Position numbers and translations under genes: made by a program. From an uncultured Opitutia bacterium (GTDB lineage Bacteria; Verrucomicrobiota; Verrucomicrobiia; Opitutales; Opitutaceae), in assembly GCA_903873805.1 (NCBI GenBank), contig CAIQQB010000134.1, positions 1 through 64,000 of the forward strand: 64,000 nt of DNA, given 5' to 3'. Each line of letters opens with the position of its first letter. Position 1 is the first letter of the stretch. The notes under the pieces were generated by a model, which saw only the letters and a list, made by a program, of their open reading frames with translations, did not search any database and had not been told where the DNA came from. Of this stretch, positions 42,236 through 51,095 are shown one piece after another.

Positions 42236-44983
42236 ATGACCTCCGCCGAGATCCGCCAGTCCTTCCTCGATTTCTTTGCCCAGCAGGGCCACACGCTCGT
42301 GCCTTCGGCCTCGCTGCTGCCCGACTCGCCCGGACTGCTCTTCACCAATGCCGGCATGAACCAGTTCGTGCCCATCTTTCTCGGCGACCGCGCCCCGGAT
42401 GTTTCGAAGTGGGCCGGCGTCCGCCCCGCGAAGGACACCCGCGCCGCTGACACCCAGAAATGCATCCGCGCCGGCGGCAAGCACAACGACCTCGAGGATG
42501 TCGGCTTCGACACGTACCACCACACGATGTTCGAGATGCTCGGGAACTGGTCCTTCGGCGACTATTTCAAGAAGGAGTCGCTCACCTGGGGCTGGGAGCT
42601 GCTCACCCAAGTCTGGGGCATCCCAGCCAAACGCCTTTTCGCCACGGTCTATTCCCCCGACAAAACCAAGGGCGATCCGTCTGACTTCGACCAGGAGGCC
42701 TACGACATCTGGGCCGGCATCTTCACCCGCTCGGGGCTCGATCCCAAGGTCCACATCGTCTACGGCAACAAGAAGGACAATTTTTGGATGATGGGTGACA
42801 CCGGCCCCTGCGGCCCGTGCTCCGAGATTCATTTCAATCTGCTCCCGTCCGATGACGAAGCCGCCGGCCGTGCGCTCGTCAATTCCGCCAGTCCGCGCTG
42901 CATCGAGATCTGGAACCACGTTTTCATCCAATTCAACGCCAACGCCGACGGCACCTTCTCCCCGCTCGCCGCCAAGCATGTCGACACCGGCATGGGCTTC
43001 GAGCGCGTCGCCGGCATCCACGCCACGACCAAGGGTTTCAAGGATTTCACCCGCGACCCGTCGAACTACGACGCCGACGTCTTCGCGCCGCTGTTCAACC
43101 AGATCGCCGCGCTTTCCGGCATCGCCTACACCGGCACGGTCCCGACGAAGCGCGAAAACCTGACGCCCGCGGAGCAGACCGACATTGCCTTCCGCGTGCT
43201 GGCCGACCACGCGCGCTGCGTGAGTTGCGCGATCGCTGACGGCATCCTGCCGGGCAACGAAGGCCGCAACTACGTCATCCGTCGCATCCTCCGCCGCGGC
43301 ATCCTCTACGGCACCAAGATCGGCCTGAAGGTCGGCGATTTCTCCAAGCTCGTCGCCCCCGTAGTGGAATCGCTAGGAGATGTTTTCCCCGAGTTAAAAC
43401 AGCAACAGGACATGATCGTTCGGGTGATTCGCGGTGAAGAGGAATCATTCGGACGCACGCTGGACCGTGGACTGGCGAAATTCAACGAGCTCCAAATCGC
43501 GTCCCACGTTGTCAATATTCACGAAAAGGACAAAGTTCGGCTCCAGCAATTCAACGGGGCATTTGCCTTTGAGCTCTACGACACCTACGGCTTCCCGCTC
43601 GACATGACCCAGCTGCTGGCAGCTGAACGCGGTCTCACTGTTGATGTCGACGGCTTCAACAAGGCGATGGACGAGCAGCGCGCCCGCGGCCAGGCCTCGA
43701 CCAAGAAGCACGTCCTCGTCGCCGCCACCGAGGGCGAGGCGACCAACCTCCAGCCGACGGCCTTCCTCGGCTACATGCAGACCCACGCCCACGCGCAGCT
43801 GCTCGAGGTCGTCAAGGCCGACAAGGACACGTTCCTCATTTTCGACCAGACGCCGTTCTACGCCGAGATGGGTGGCCAGGCGGGCGACGCCGGTACTGCA
43901 CTTATCGCCGGCCAGCTCGTTCACCTTTCCGACTGCGTGAAGGACAAAGCCGGCCGCCACCTGCACAAGCTCGATGGCTCGTCATTAGGCATTGGTCATT
44001 CGTCCTTAGTCATTGGCTCGACCGCCGAACTGGCGGTCGACGCCTCCCGCCGCCGCGCGATCTCGCGCCACCATTCCGCCACCCACCTGCTGCACTGGGC
44101 GCTCCGCAAGGTCCTCGGCACTCACGTCCGGCAGGCCGGCACACACAAGACCCCCGAGCGGCTGCGCTTCGACTTCTCCCACTTCGAGGCCGTCACCCAT
44201 GCCCAGCTCCTGGAAATCGAGCAGCTTGTCAACGAGCGCGTCATCGACAACGCGTCCGTCGCAACCTACGAAACCGAGTTCGACCAGAAACCCGAGGGCA
44301 CCCTCGCCTTCTTCGGCGACAAATACGGCAAGATCGTCCGCGTCGTCGACATCGGCGGCTACAGCCGCGAGCTCTGCGGCGGCACGCACGTGACCACCAC
44401 CGGCGAAATCGGCGTGATCAAGATCGTCGCCGAGATGGCCATCGCCGCCGGCACCCGCCGCATCGAGGCCGTCGCGGGCCAGCCCGCGCTCGACTTCATC
44501 GCCCAGCGCGAGGCCGCCTTCGCCGCCGTCAACGCCCGCCTCAACGCCGGTACGCCCGACGTCGCTCACAAGCTCGACGCCCTGCTCGCGTTGCAGAAGG
44601 ACACCGAGAAACAGCTCCGCGTCTTCCAGCAGCGCGCACTCGCGGCCCTCGCCGACGAACTCGCCGCCGGCGCCACCGTGCGTGACGGCCTCAAGTTTGT
44701 CTCCGCGGTCGTTCCGGCCGACAGCACCGAATCCCTCCGCAGTCTCGGCTCGCAGGTCCTCGCCAAGCTCGGCGAGGGCGTGGTCCAGCTCGGCGCCGTC
44801 TTCAACGACAAGCCCAGCCTCGTGGCCTACTGCTCGCCCGCCGCCGTCAAGGCCGGGCACCAGGCCGGAAAAATCGTGCAGGCTTTGAGCGCCAAGATCG
44901 GCGGCAAGGGCGGTGGCAAACCCGATTTCGCGATGGGCGGCGGCAAGGACGCCACCCAGCTCGCCGACGCGCTGAAACTGTAG
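42236..44983 (+). CDS. alaS: Alanyl-tRNA synthetase AlaRS
   Basis: This 915-residue enzyme charges tRNA-Ala. The class II core is clear (IRQSFLDFFAQQGHTLVPSASLLP, FTNAGMNQFVPIFLG, DDLEDVGFDTYHHTMFEMLGNWSFGDYF with the leading N). The editing domain has HHSATH (His613, His617) and CGGTH (Cys714, His718), the four zinc ligands. The C-terminal C-Ala domain ends GGGKPDFAMGGGKDATQLADAL. An in-frame heptamer repeat inserts about 12 residues (SLGIGHSSLVIG) at about 583-594, just before the editing zinc motif. The ATG has no Shine-Dalgarno. Confidence 0.97.
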   Translation: MTSAEIRQSFLDFFAQQGHTLVPSASLLPDSPGLLFTNAGMNQFVPIFLGDRAPDVSKWAGVRPAKDTRAADTQKCIRAGGKHNDLEDVGFDTYHHTMFEMLGNWSFGDYFKKESLTWGWELLTQVWGIPAKRLFATVYSPDKTKGDPSDFDQEAYDIWAGIFTRSGLDPKVHIVYGNKKDNFWMMGDTGPCGPCSEIHFNLLPSDDEAAGRALVNSASPRCIEIWNHVFIQFNANADGTFSPLAAKHVDTGMGFERVAGIHATTKGFKDFTRDPSNYDADVFAPLFNQIAALSGIAYTGTVPTKRENLTPAEQTDIAFRVLADHARCVSCAIADGILPGNEGRNYVIRRILRRGILYGTKIGLKVGDFSKLVAPVVESLGDVFPELKQQQDMIVRVIRGEEESFGRTLDRGLAKFNELQIASHVVNIHEKDKVRLQQFNGAFAFELYDTYGFPLDMTQLLAAERGLTVDVDGFNKAMDEQRARGQASTKKHVLVAATEGEATNLQPTAFLGYMQTHAHAQLLEVVKADKDTFLIFDQTPFYAEMGGQAGDAGTALIAGQLVHLSDCVKDKAGRHLHKLDGSSLGIGHSSLVIGSTAELAVDASRRRAISRHHSATHLLHWALRKVLGTHVRQAGTHKTPERLRFDFSHFEAVTHAQLLEIEQLVNERVIDNASVATYETEFDQKPEGTLAFFGDKYGKIVRVVDIGGYSRELCGGTHVTTTGEIGVIKIVAEMAIAAGTRRIEAVAGQPALDFIAQREAAFAAVNARLNAGTPDVAHKLDALLALQKDTEKQLRVFQQRALAALADELAAGATVRDGLKFVSAVVPADSTESLRSLGSQVLAKLGEGVVQLGAVFNDKPSLVAYCSPAAVKAGHQAGKIVQALSAKIGGKGGGKPDFAMGGGKDATQLADALKL
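43982..44016. repeat. Heptamer-period repeat inside alaS
   Basis: Five tandem 7-mers are visible: TCATTAG, GCATTGG, TCATTCG, TCCTTAG, TCATTGG. The array is A+T-rich against the G+C-rich gene and stays in frame in the editing domain of an essential enzyme. Confidence 0.85.
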
Positions 44984-45002
44984 CCGGGGTCGCCGACCCC
45001 GG
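44984..45002. terminator. Hairpin directly after alaS
   Basis: A perfect 8-bp stem, CCGGGGTC-GCC-GACCCCGG, begins at the base after the alaS stop codon, between convergent alaS and waaA. It has no U tract. A related GCGGGGTG hairpin occurs at 60440, so it may also be a dispersed palindrome. Confidence 0.5.
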
Positions 45003-45069
45003 TTCCGCACGGTCGCAGCTGCACCGTTCCGAGCCACACCCGCCGCTGGATTCCCGCCAGCCCGCGACC

Positions 45070-46359
45070 TTACGCGGGGAGCTTGGCCAGCGCGTCGCGC
45101 AGCACCGCCAACGTGCGTTCGGCCGCGCCCCGGTGCTTCTCGCTCCAGCGCAGGGCCGCGGCGGACATCCGCCCGCGCTGCGCCGCGTCACCCAGCAGCT
45201 CCACCGCGGCGGACACCAGCACGCTGGCGTTGTCCACCAGCCGGCTGGCGCCCACAGCGTCGAGGCTGCGCACGATTTCGCGAAAGTTGGACATGCGGGG
45301 ACCGTGCAGGATGGGCTTGCCCAGGATGGCGGCCTCGACCGGGGTCTGACCGCCCTCATGCGGAGCCAGGCTCTTGCCGGTGAAAACCAGATCGGCGAGT
45401 TGGGTGAACTTCTGCAATTCGCCCGTGGTGTCACCGACCGCCACCGCGACCTCCCCGGGCGCGACCCCATCGGAACGGAAATGGAAGCTCACTCCCGCCC
45501 GCCGGAGCAGCGCCCGCACGTCCTCCCGGCGTTCGGCATGCCGCGGCACGAGCAGGAGCGACAGCGGCAGACCGCGTTCCCGCGCCGCCTTCAGCACCGA
45601 GACCAGCGCGGTTTCCTCGCCCGCCCAGGTGGAAGAGCCGAGCAACACCAGACCCGGCCCGAGTCCGAGCTCCCGGCGGAGCCCCTCTCGGTCGGCGGCG
45701 GCGAGCAGCGGGATGGTGGTGTCGAGCTTGAGGTTGCCCGTCGTGAGCAGCCGGTCCTCCGGCACCCCGAGCGCACCGAAGCGCTCGGCATCGCGTTCGG
45801 AGCAGGGCAGCAGCTGCGTCACGCCGTCAAACAGCAGTCCGGCCATTGACCGCACGCGCCGCAGGCGTCGGTAGCCGCGGTCGCTCATTCGCGCGTTGAT
45901 ACAAATCACCGGCACGCCGCGCCGTCGCGCCTGCGCCAGGTGCTCCGGCCAGCGCTCGCCTTCGGTGAGGATCACGAGATCAGGCTTCACTTTCGCCCAG
46001 GCCCGCCGCGAGAACGGCCAGCTGTCCAGCGGAAAATAACCGATGGCGGCCGTCAGCGAACGGTACCGCTCCAGCGCCAGCTTGTAACCCGTGCTGGTCG
46101 TCGTGGTGAGGTAGACCTCCACTTTCGGATCGGCTCGCAGTCCCGCTAGGATCGGGGCGATGGCGATCATCTCGCCGACGCTCACCGCCTGCAACCACAC
46201 CCGCTTAACGCCCGGCCGGCGCGGCGGCAGCGGCGGCGTAGCACCGAAGCGTTGGGTGAAGTTCGGGCCATACCCCCCGCGCCGCTTCATGCGCAGCAGG
46301 TAATAAGGGGACGCCAGCAGCAGCACGGGCGGAAAAAGCAGCCGGTAGAGCCAGAGCAT
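45070..46359 (-). CDS. waaA: 3-deoxy-D-manno-octulosonic acid transferase WaaA
   Basis: This 429-residue glycosyltransferase adds Kdo to lipid A on the inner membrane. It has an N-terminal anchor (MLWLYRLLFPPVLLLASPYYLL), the family block GGYGPNFTQRFG, VWLQAVSVGEMIAIAPILAGL with the key Glu, then GNLKLDT and LVLLGSSTWAGEETALVSVLKAA, and the C-terminal FTGKSLAPHEGGQTPVEAAILGKPILHGPRMSNF. It indicates lipopolysaccharide. The exosortase gene lies 7 bases upstream. Confidence 0.93.
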   Translation of the reverse strand: MLWLYRLLFPPVLLLASPYYLLRMKRRGGYGPNFTQRFGATPPLPPRRPGVKRVWLQAVSVGEMIAIAPILAGLRADPKVEVYLTTTTSTGYKLALERYRSLTAAIGYFPLDSWPFSRRAWAKVKPDLVILTEGERWPEHLAQARRRGVPVICINARMSDRGYRRLRRVRSMAGLLFDGVTQLLPCSERDAERFGALGVPEDRLLTTGNLKLDTTIPLLAAADREGLRRELGLGPGLVLLGSSTWAGEETALVSVLKAARERGLPLSLLLVPRHAERREDVRALLRRAGVSFHFRSDGVAPGEVAVAVGDTTGELQKFTQLADLVFTGKSLAPHEGGQTPVEAAILGKPILHGPRMSNFREIVRSLDAVGASRLVDNASVLVSAAVELLGDAAQRGRMSAAALRWSEKHRGAAERTLAVLRDALAKLPA

Positions 46360-46366
46360 GGCGGAT

Positions 46367-47383
46367 TCAGCCGGATCCCCGCTTCGGGTCCGGCGGCCGG
46401 CCGCCGAAGGAGATTTTGAGGTTGAACAGCGGCAGCAGGCAAAGCAGCCCCACCACCGTCAGCCCGAGCACTGAGTAACCCGCAATGTCATGCACCTGTT
46501 TTTCCATCGACTCGCTGCCGTAGCGGTAGGCCCAGCCGGTGAGAAACAGCCCGCGCAGCAGGTTGGTGCAGAAGGCCAGGATCAGCGACAGTCCGACGAG
46601 CGCCACCTTCTTCCAGCCCCGGTCCAGAAAGACCGCCGCGAGAAACGATCCCGCAAACAAGCAGCCCGTCAGCGAACGGATCCCCGAGCAGGCCTGCTCG
46701 ACGCCCACCTGGTTGGGCATCCCGTTGAATTCCGGGAGCACCAGCACGTTGCCTTCCTGCTGGATGGGCAAGCCCAGCGTGTCGAAGAAAAAGAACACCA
46801 GCGAGGTCACCCGCTGCAGGAGAAACGAGCTGAGATTCTGCTCGATGATCGAGACCATCGGGGCCGACACCAGCCACACCAGCGCCGGAAACACAAAGAG
46901 CGCCACCAGCCGCACGCGGGCGTCGGCCGAGAGCCCCGCCGGTCCGGGCACCCCCTCGGCTTCCGGTGCAAAAAGAAACAGGCTCGCCAGCAGCAGTGTG
47001 CTCGCCCCCAGCGTGATGGCCAGCGTGCCGGGATATTCCGCCCCGGCCCCGGCCCGGTAGAGGGCGCCGAACAGGAACAGGCCGCCGCCACCCAACAGCG
47101 CGCCATAGCCAAAAATTTGCAGCAGCCAATACGACCAGCCCGCCGCCCGCGGACTGCCCGGAGCCGCGCAGGCCCGCAGTGCCGCGAGGATGCGAGGCCA
47201 GCGGTCATGCACGACAAAAGCCACAAATGCCGGCACCAGCCAGCCAAAGCTGTAATCCTCCTTCAATCGCCACCAGTGATGCTGGTCCCAGGCCACAAAA
47301 CCGAGATAGCCCGCACCCAGCAGCAGCGCCGTGAGAAACGGCGCTGGCACGGAGGCGGTCCATTTTTTCCAGAAGGCGGTCAT
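46367..47383 (-). CDS. Exosortase (PEP-CTERM sorting peptidase)
   Basis: This 338-residue integral membrane protein has about eight hydrophobic segments and the exosortase catalytic set: Cys232 in VGVEQACSGIRSLTG, Arg277 in FCTNLLRGLFL, and His298 in VHDIAGYSVLGL. Exosortases cleave and sort proteins with a C-terminal PEP-CTERM signal, often with exopolysaccharide genes. No PEP-CTERM protein is seen in this window, so its substrates lie elsewhere. The exact subfamily cannot be named. It is probably co-transcribed with waaA. Confidence 0.88.
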   Translation of the reverse strand: MTAFWKKWTASVPAPFLTALLLGAGYLGFVAWDQHHWWRLKEDYSFGWLVPAFVAFVVHDRWPRILAALRACAAPGSPRAAGWSYWLLQIFGYGALLGGGGLFLFGALYRAGAGAEYPGTLAITLGASTLLLASLFLFAPEAEGVPGPAGLSADARVRLVALFVFPALVWLVSAPMVSIIEQNLSSFLLQRVTSLVFFFFDTLGLPIQQEGNVLVLPEFNGMPNQVGVEQACSGIRSLTGCLFAGSFLAAVFLDRGWKKVALVGLSLILAFCTNLLRGLFLTGWAYRYGSESMEKQVHDIAGYSVLGLTVVGLLCLLPLFNLKISFGGRPPDPKRGSG

Positions 47384-47554
47384 GCGGCGGGAAACGATCC
47401 AGATGGCGGAAACCTCACCGCGGAGCCAGCACTTTCGCCAGTCCCGGTGGCGGGACCGTCGCCGAACGCGGCAGTTGACCGCGAGGCCGGCTCCCGGGGG
47501 TATTTGGCCTGTATGTCGGACCGGAAGGAACCGGTGAAAACCGCGGTGCAGCGG

Positions 47555-47911
47555 TCATCGGCGTGCGGCCAGCTGGGCGGCAATGCACTCGCGCAAATCC
47601 GGCTCGATCGTTCCCGCCCGGTCCGCAAACAGCGCCGTCACCAGCTCCCACGGAACCGGACCGCCGGGTTGCAGCACCGGGGTTTCATTCCGGAAGGGCG
47701 AACTGTCACCATTGTCCACCCGGCTGTGAACGAAACCGGTTGCCGCACGCCAGCTCAGCGCCCGCTCACCGTCCGGTAGGAAATAACAAAGCTGAAATCC
47801 CGCCAGCCGGTCACCCCCGTCATACCAGACGATCAGTTCCAGTCCGTCGCATTCAAACCAGCGGCGCCGGTGGTCCGGCTCCTGTTTGACACCGTGGAAT
47901 TCGGTGAGCAT
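47555..47911 (-). CDS. Conserved-looking small protein, unknown
   Basis: This 118-residue protein has a compact mixed composition (RRRWFECDGLELIVWYDGGDRLAGFQLCYFLPDGERALSWR) with no signal peptide or membrane segment, so it is probably cytosolic. It lies 65 bases after fabF and 171 bases before the exosortase. I do not recognise the family. The 171-base gap downstream holds nothing that I can name. Confidence 0.6.
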   Translation of the reverse strand: MLTEFHGVKQEPDHRRRWFECDGLELIVWYDGGDRLAGFQLCYFLPDGERALSWRAATGFVHSRVDNGDSSPFRNETPVLQPGGPVPWELVTALFADRAGTIEPDLRECIAAQLAARR

Positions 47912-47976
47912 GGCGGAAAATGGGCGCGCGGGCTGGTCAAGTCAAAGGCGGACGAACGGTGCGCTCGCCCATCACA

Positions 47977-49299
47977 TCATCCGGCCGCAAAGATTAGCGA
48001 GGCGTTGGTGCCGCCAAAGCCAAAACTATTGGCCAGCGCCGCCCGCACCGGCTGGCGGACCGCCGTATTCGGGGTCACATTGAGGCCGAGCGCGGCCACC
48101 ACCGGATCGAGGTTTTCCAGATTGATCGTCGGCGGGATCACGCCTTCGCGGATCGCCATCACCGCCGCAAACGCGCCCATGGCCCCCGCCCCGCCGAGAA
48201 GATGGCCGGTCATCGATTTCACCCCGCTGACGTGCAGCCGGTCCTTGTTGCCCGCAAACACCGCGGCAATCGCCGCCGCCTCCTCGCCATCGCCGCCGGG
48301 GGTCGAGGTCGCGTGCGCCGACACGTAGTCGATCGCCGCCGGAGCCAGCCCGGCCGAGGCCAGGGCGGATTGCATTGCGCGCTGCGAGCCCTCGGCTCCG
48401 GGCGCCAGCGACGAGAGATGGTAGGCGTCGGCCGAGGCGCCGTAGCCGCTCAGCTCGGCGTAGATCCGCGCGCCGCGGCGGCGGGCGCGTTCGGCCTCCT
48501 CGAGAACAAAGACCACCGACCCTTCCGACAGCACAAAGCCGTCGCGCCCCGCATCATAGGGCCGCGAGGCCTGCGTGGGCGCGTCATTCCGGGTGGACAG
48601 GGCGCGCATCTGCGCAAAGGCGCCGATGGCCAGGGGCGTCACGGTGGACTCCGATCCGCCGGCGATCATGACTTCCGCATCACCCCGTGCGATTGCCGCC
48701 GCCGCCTCACCGAGGGAATGGCCGCTGGTCGCGCAGGCCGAGGCGACCGCCATGTTCGGGCCACGGAAATCGAGCAGCAGGCTGACCTGGCCGGCCAGCA
48801 GGTTGGGCGCGATTTGAAAGATAAAGAACGGCGAGATCTTCCGGTACCCACCGGCCTTCCAGATGTCGTGCATGGCCTCGATCTCCGGCAGCCCACCCAG
48901 GCCGACGCCGAGATTCACCCCGCAGCGTTCGGGGGGGAGTGTGGCGCGATGCGCGTCCAGGCCGGAATCCGCGTAGGCCTCCAGCGCCGCCGCGACGCCC
49001 AGATGGGTGAAACGGCCGAACTTTTTCACGTCCTTGGGCGTAAAAGTGACCGTCAGCGCCTCGGCGTCCGCCCCCCGGGGCCGGAGCGGGACCGGCAGCG
49101 GTTGCGTCGGCTCGAAGCCCTTTACCTCGCCGGCGATCTGCGCGGTGCAACCGGAGGCGTCGAAACGGGTGATCGGTCCGATGCCCGAGCGGCCGGCCGA
49201 CAGCGCCGCCCACGTGGCCGGGGCGGTGAGCCCGACGGGGGTGACGGCGCCGAGGCCGGTGACAACAACGCGGCGGGGCGAAGAAGGGAGTTTGATCAT
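47977..49299 (-). CDS. fabF: Beta-ketoacyl-ACP synthase II FabF
   Basis: This 440-residue condensing enzyme elongates fatty acids. The catalytic triad is visible: Cys189 in VASACATSGHSLGEAA, His329 in YVSAHATSTPGGDGEE and His366 in GVKSMTGHLLGGAGA. The start (RRVVVTGLGAVTPVGL) is typical. It is a little longer than common FabF because of an insert near residues 70-95 (PLPVPLRPRGADAEALTVTF). No acpP or other fab gene is adjacent. The gap to the divergent HIT gene is about 210 bases and probably holds both promoters. Confidence 0.93.
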   Translation of the reverse strand: MIKLPSSPRRVVVTGLGAVTPVGLTAPATWAALSAGRSGIGPITRFDASGCTAQIAGEVKGFEPTQPLPVPLRPRGADAEALTVTFTPKDVKKFGRFTHLGVAAALEAYADSGLDAHRATLPPERCGVNLGVGLGGLPEIEAMHDIWKAGGYRKISPFFIFQIAPNLLAGQVSLLLDFRGPNMAVASACATSGHSLGEAAAAIARGDAEVMIAGGSESTVTPLAIGAFAQMRALSTRNDAPTQASRPYDAGRDGFVLSEGSVVFVLEEAERARRRGARIYAELSGYGASADAYHLSSLAPGAEGSQRAMQSALASAGLAPAAIDYVSAHATSTPGGDGEEAAAIAAVFAGNKDRLHVSGVKSMTGHLLGGAGAMGAFAAVMAIREGVIPPTINLENLDPVVAALGLNVTPNTAVRQPVRAALANSFGFGGTNASLIFAAG

Positions 49300-49511
49300 G
49301 CGTAAAGCCGTCCAGCGTGAAGCAGTGCCGGGGGTTTGTCAGGCGGTTTCTGCGCTTCCCGCAGCCGCCTGGGAACCGTCCGACGCAGACCGGCGAGCCC
49401 CGTTTGCTCCGGGCGGAAGATTGCAAGTATATGGCTGTCAATGGGCCGCGCTGAGGTTGAATCGCCGGTTTTGACATCCCGGGCGGCCCGGTCCTTGCTC
49501 ACCCTTTGAAC

Positions 49512-50054
49512 ATGGAGTCGCTGCACGCCCACTGGCGCATGGAATACATCGAGGCGCCGCGCTACCCGGCCGGAAAACGCCCGTTTACCGAGCTGCCCGC
49601 GCTCGGCGACGACCGCGCTGCGCTCATCGTGCACCGCAGCCCGTTGAGTTACCTGATGCTGAACCGTTTTCCGTACAACCCGGGCCATCTGCTCGCCATC
49701 CCCTTCCGCGAGGTCAGCGACCTGGAGGAGCTGACGTCCGCCGAGGCCGCCGACCTGATGGCGATCCTGACCTTCGGCAAGCGGCTGCTGCGCACCGCAC
49801 TTAAGCCCGACGGGTTCAATCTCGGCTTCAACCTGGGTTCGGCCGCCGGCGGGAGTATCCCGCACCTGCATGCACACATCGTGCCGCGCTGGAGCGGGGA
49901 CAACAACTTCATGCCCGTGCTCGGTCAGACCCGCGTCCTGCCCCAGGCGCTGGAGGAAACGTGGACGAAGCTCGCCGCCGCCGCGGTGCAATTGCGGAGT
50001 GCGGAGCGCGAAGTGCGGTGTTCATCCGCAACGCCGCCTCCTGCCGTCGCCTGA
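49512..50054 (+). CDS. HIT family nucleotide-binding protein
   Basis: This 180-residue protein starts MESLHAHWRMEYIEAP and contains SYLMLNRFPYNPGHLLAIPFREV and the HIT triad GSIPHLHAHIVPRW. HIT proteins hydrolyse or phosphorolyse dinucleoside polyphosphates or nucleotide adducts. I chose the ATG at 49512 over a TTG two codons upstream. The last 25-30 residues (QLRSAEREVRCSS) are encoded by a heptamer repeat, so the natural C-terminus seems to have been replaced or extended by it. Confidence 0.88.
   Translation: MESLHAHWRMEYIEAPRYPAGKRPFTELPALGDDRAALIVHRSPLSYLMLNRFPYNPGHLLAIPFREVSDLEELTSAEAADLMAILTFGKRLLRTALKPDGFNLGFNLGSAAGGSIPHLHAHIVPRWSGDNNFMPVLGQTRVLPQALEETWTKLAAAAVQLRSAEREVRCSSATPPPAVA
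49993..50020. repeat. Heptamer-period repeat in the 3' end of the HIT gene
   Basis: Four tandem 7-mers are visible: TGCGGAG, TGCGGAG, CGCGAAG, TGCGGTG. They encode part of the HIT protein tail. The unit GCGGAG is the complement of CTCCGC in the next array at 50066. Confidence 0.75.
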
Positions 50055-50065
50055 CCGCCGATTAT

Positions 50066-50100
50066 TCTGCATTTCGAAATCCGCGCTCCGCATTCCCTTT
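50066..50100. repeat. Heptamer-period repeat between the HIT gene and phoH
   Basis: Five tandem 7-mers are visible: TCTGCAT, TTCGAAA, TCCGCGC, TCCGCAT, TCCCTTT. The array ends at the probable TTG start codon of phoH. It is inverted relative to the array at 49993, so the two could pair in RNA. Confidence 0.75.
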
Positions 50101-51088
50101 GGCCACGAAGACCCTCCACTTTCCCAGCCCGCGTCACCTGCACCAGCTCTACGCCGGGCGGGATGAAAATCTCACCTTTGCCGAACAGCAGCTCGGGGTG
50201 ACGCTCATCACGCGCGAGGACTGGCTCAAGATCGAGGGACCCGACCTTGGCTCGGTCCGGGCGGAACAGCTTTTCGGCTTCCTCAATGAAGCCCGCGGCC
50301 AGGGGGTTGCGATCCGTACGCCGGACTTCCACCGGTTCGTGGAGATCATCGCCCGCGGCGAGGCGGAGCAGCTCCGCGCCTTGTTCGGCGAACCCCTCGT
50401 CATCGCCACCCAGCGCAAGAGCATTGTTCCCAAAACGCTCGGCCAGAAACTTTACCTCCAGTCGATGCAGCGCAATCCGCTGGTTTTCGGCATCGGTCCC
50501 GCCGGCACCGGCAAAACCTACCTCGCCATGGCCCAGGCCGTGTCCGCCCTCCTCGGCAACCAGGTGCAGCGCATCATCCTCACCCGCCCCGCGGTCGAGG
50601 CCGGCGAAACCCTCGGCTTTCTGCCGGGCGACCTGCGCGAAAAGATCCTGCCCTACCTGCGTCCGCTTTATGACGCCATGCAGGACATGCTCGACCCCGA
50701 GGATATCGCCCGGCTCACCGAAAAGGGCGTGATCGAAATCGCGCCGCTCGCCTACATGCGCGGCCGCACCTTGTCCCAGTCCTTCATCATCCTCGACGAG
50801 GCGCAGAATACCACCCCTGAGCAGATGATGATGTTCCTCACCCGTCTCGGCGAGGATTCGCGGATGGTTGTGACCGGCGACGTCACCCAGATCGACCTCC
50901 CGCGCTCCCGCCAGTCCGGTCTGCTGGAGGTGCAGCGCATCCTGGGCGGCGTGCCCGGCATCGAGTTCCACCAGTTCAGCGGCGCCGATGTCGTCCGGCA
51001 TCCGCTGGTCCTCAAGATCATCGAGGCCTACGAGCGGTACAAGAATCCCATCGGGGTCGAGAACGGGACGGACGAGCAACGGCCATAG
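50099..51088 (+). CDS. phoH: PhoH family P-loop protein
   Basis: This protein of about 329 residues is PhoH/YbeZ-like: VFGIGPAGTGKTYLAMAQAVSALL (Walker A), RIILTRPAVEAGETLGFLPGDLREKILPYLRPLYDAM, and SFIILDEAQNTTPEQMMMFLTRLG (Walker B). I chose the TTG at 50099, giving LATKTLHFPSPRHLHQLY, because codons upstream fall in the heptamer repeat. PhoH ATPases work in RNA metabolism and usually neighbour ybeY, as here (3 kb downstream). Confidence 0.93.
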   Translation: MATKTLHFPSPRHLHQLYAGRDENLTFAEQQLGVTLITREDWLKIEGPDLGSVRAEQLFGFLNEARGQGVAIRTPDFHRFVEIIARGEAEQLRALFGEPLVIATQRKSIVPKTLGQKLYLQSMQRNPLVFGIGPAGTGKTYLAMAQAVSALLGNQVQRIILTRPAVEAGETLGFLPGDLREKILPYLRPLYDAMQDMLDPEDIARLTEKGVIEIAPLAYMRGRTLSQSFIILDEAQNTTPEQMMMFLTRLGEDSRMVVTGDVTQIDLPRSRQSGLLEVQRILGGVPGIEFHQFSGADVVRHPLVLKIIEAYERYKNPIGVENGTDEQRP

Positions 51089-51095
51089 GCATCCC

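Noticed and set aside
42085-43210. Minus-strand open frames opposite the start of alaS
   Set aside because: They overlap a certain alaS and show no conserved motif.
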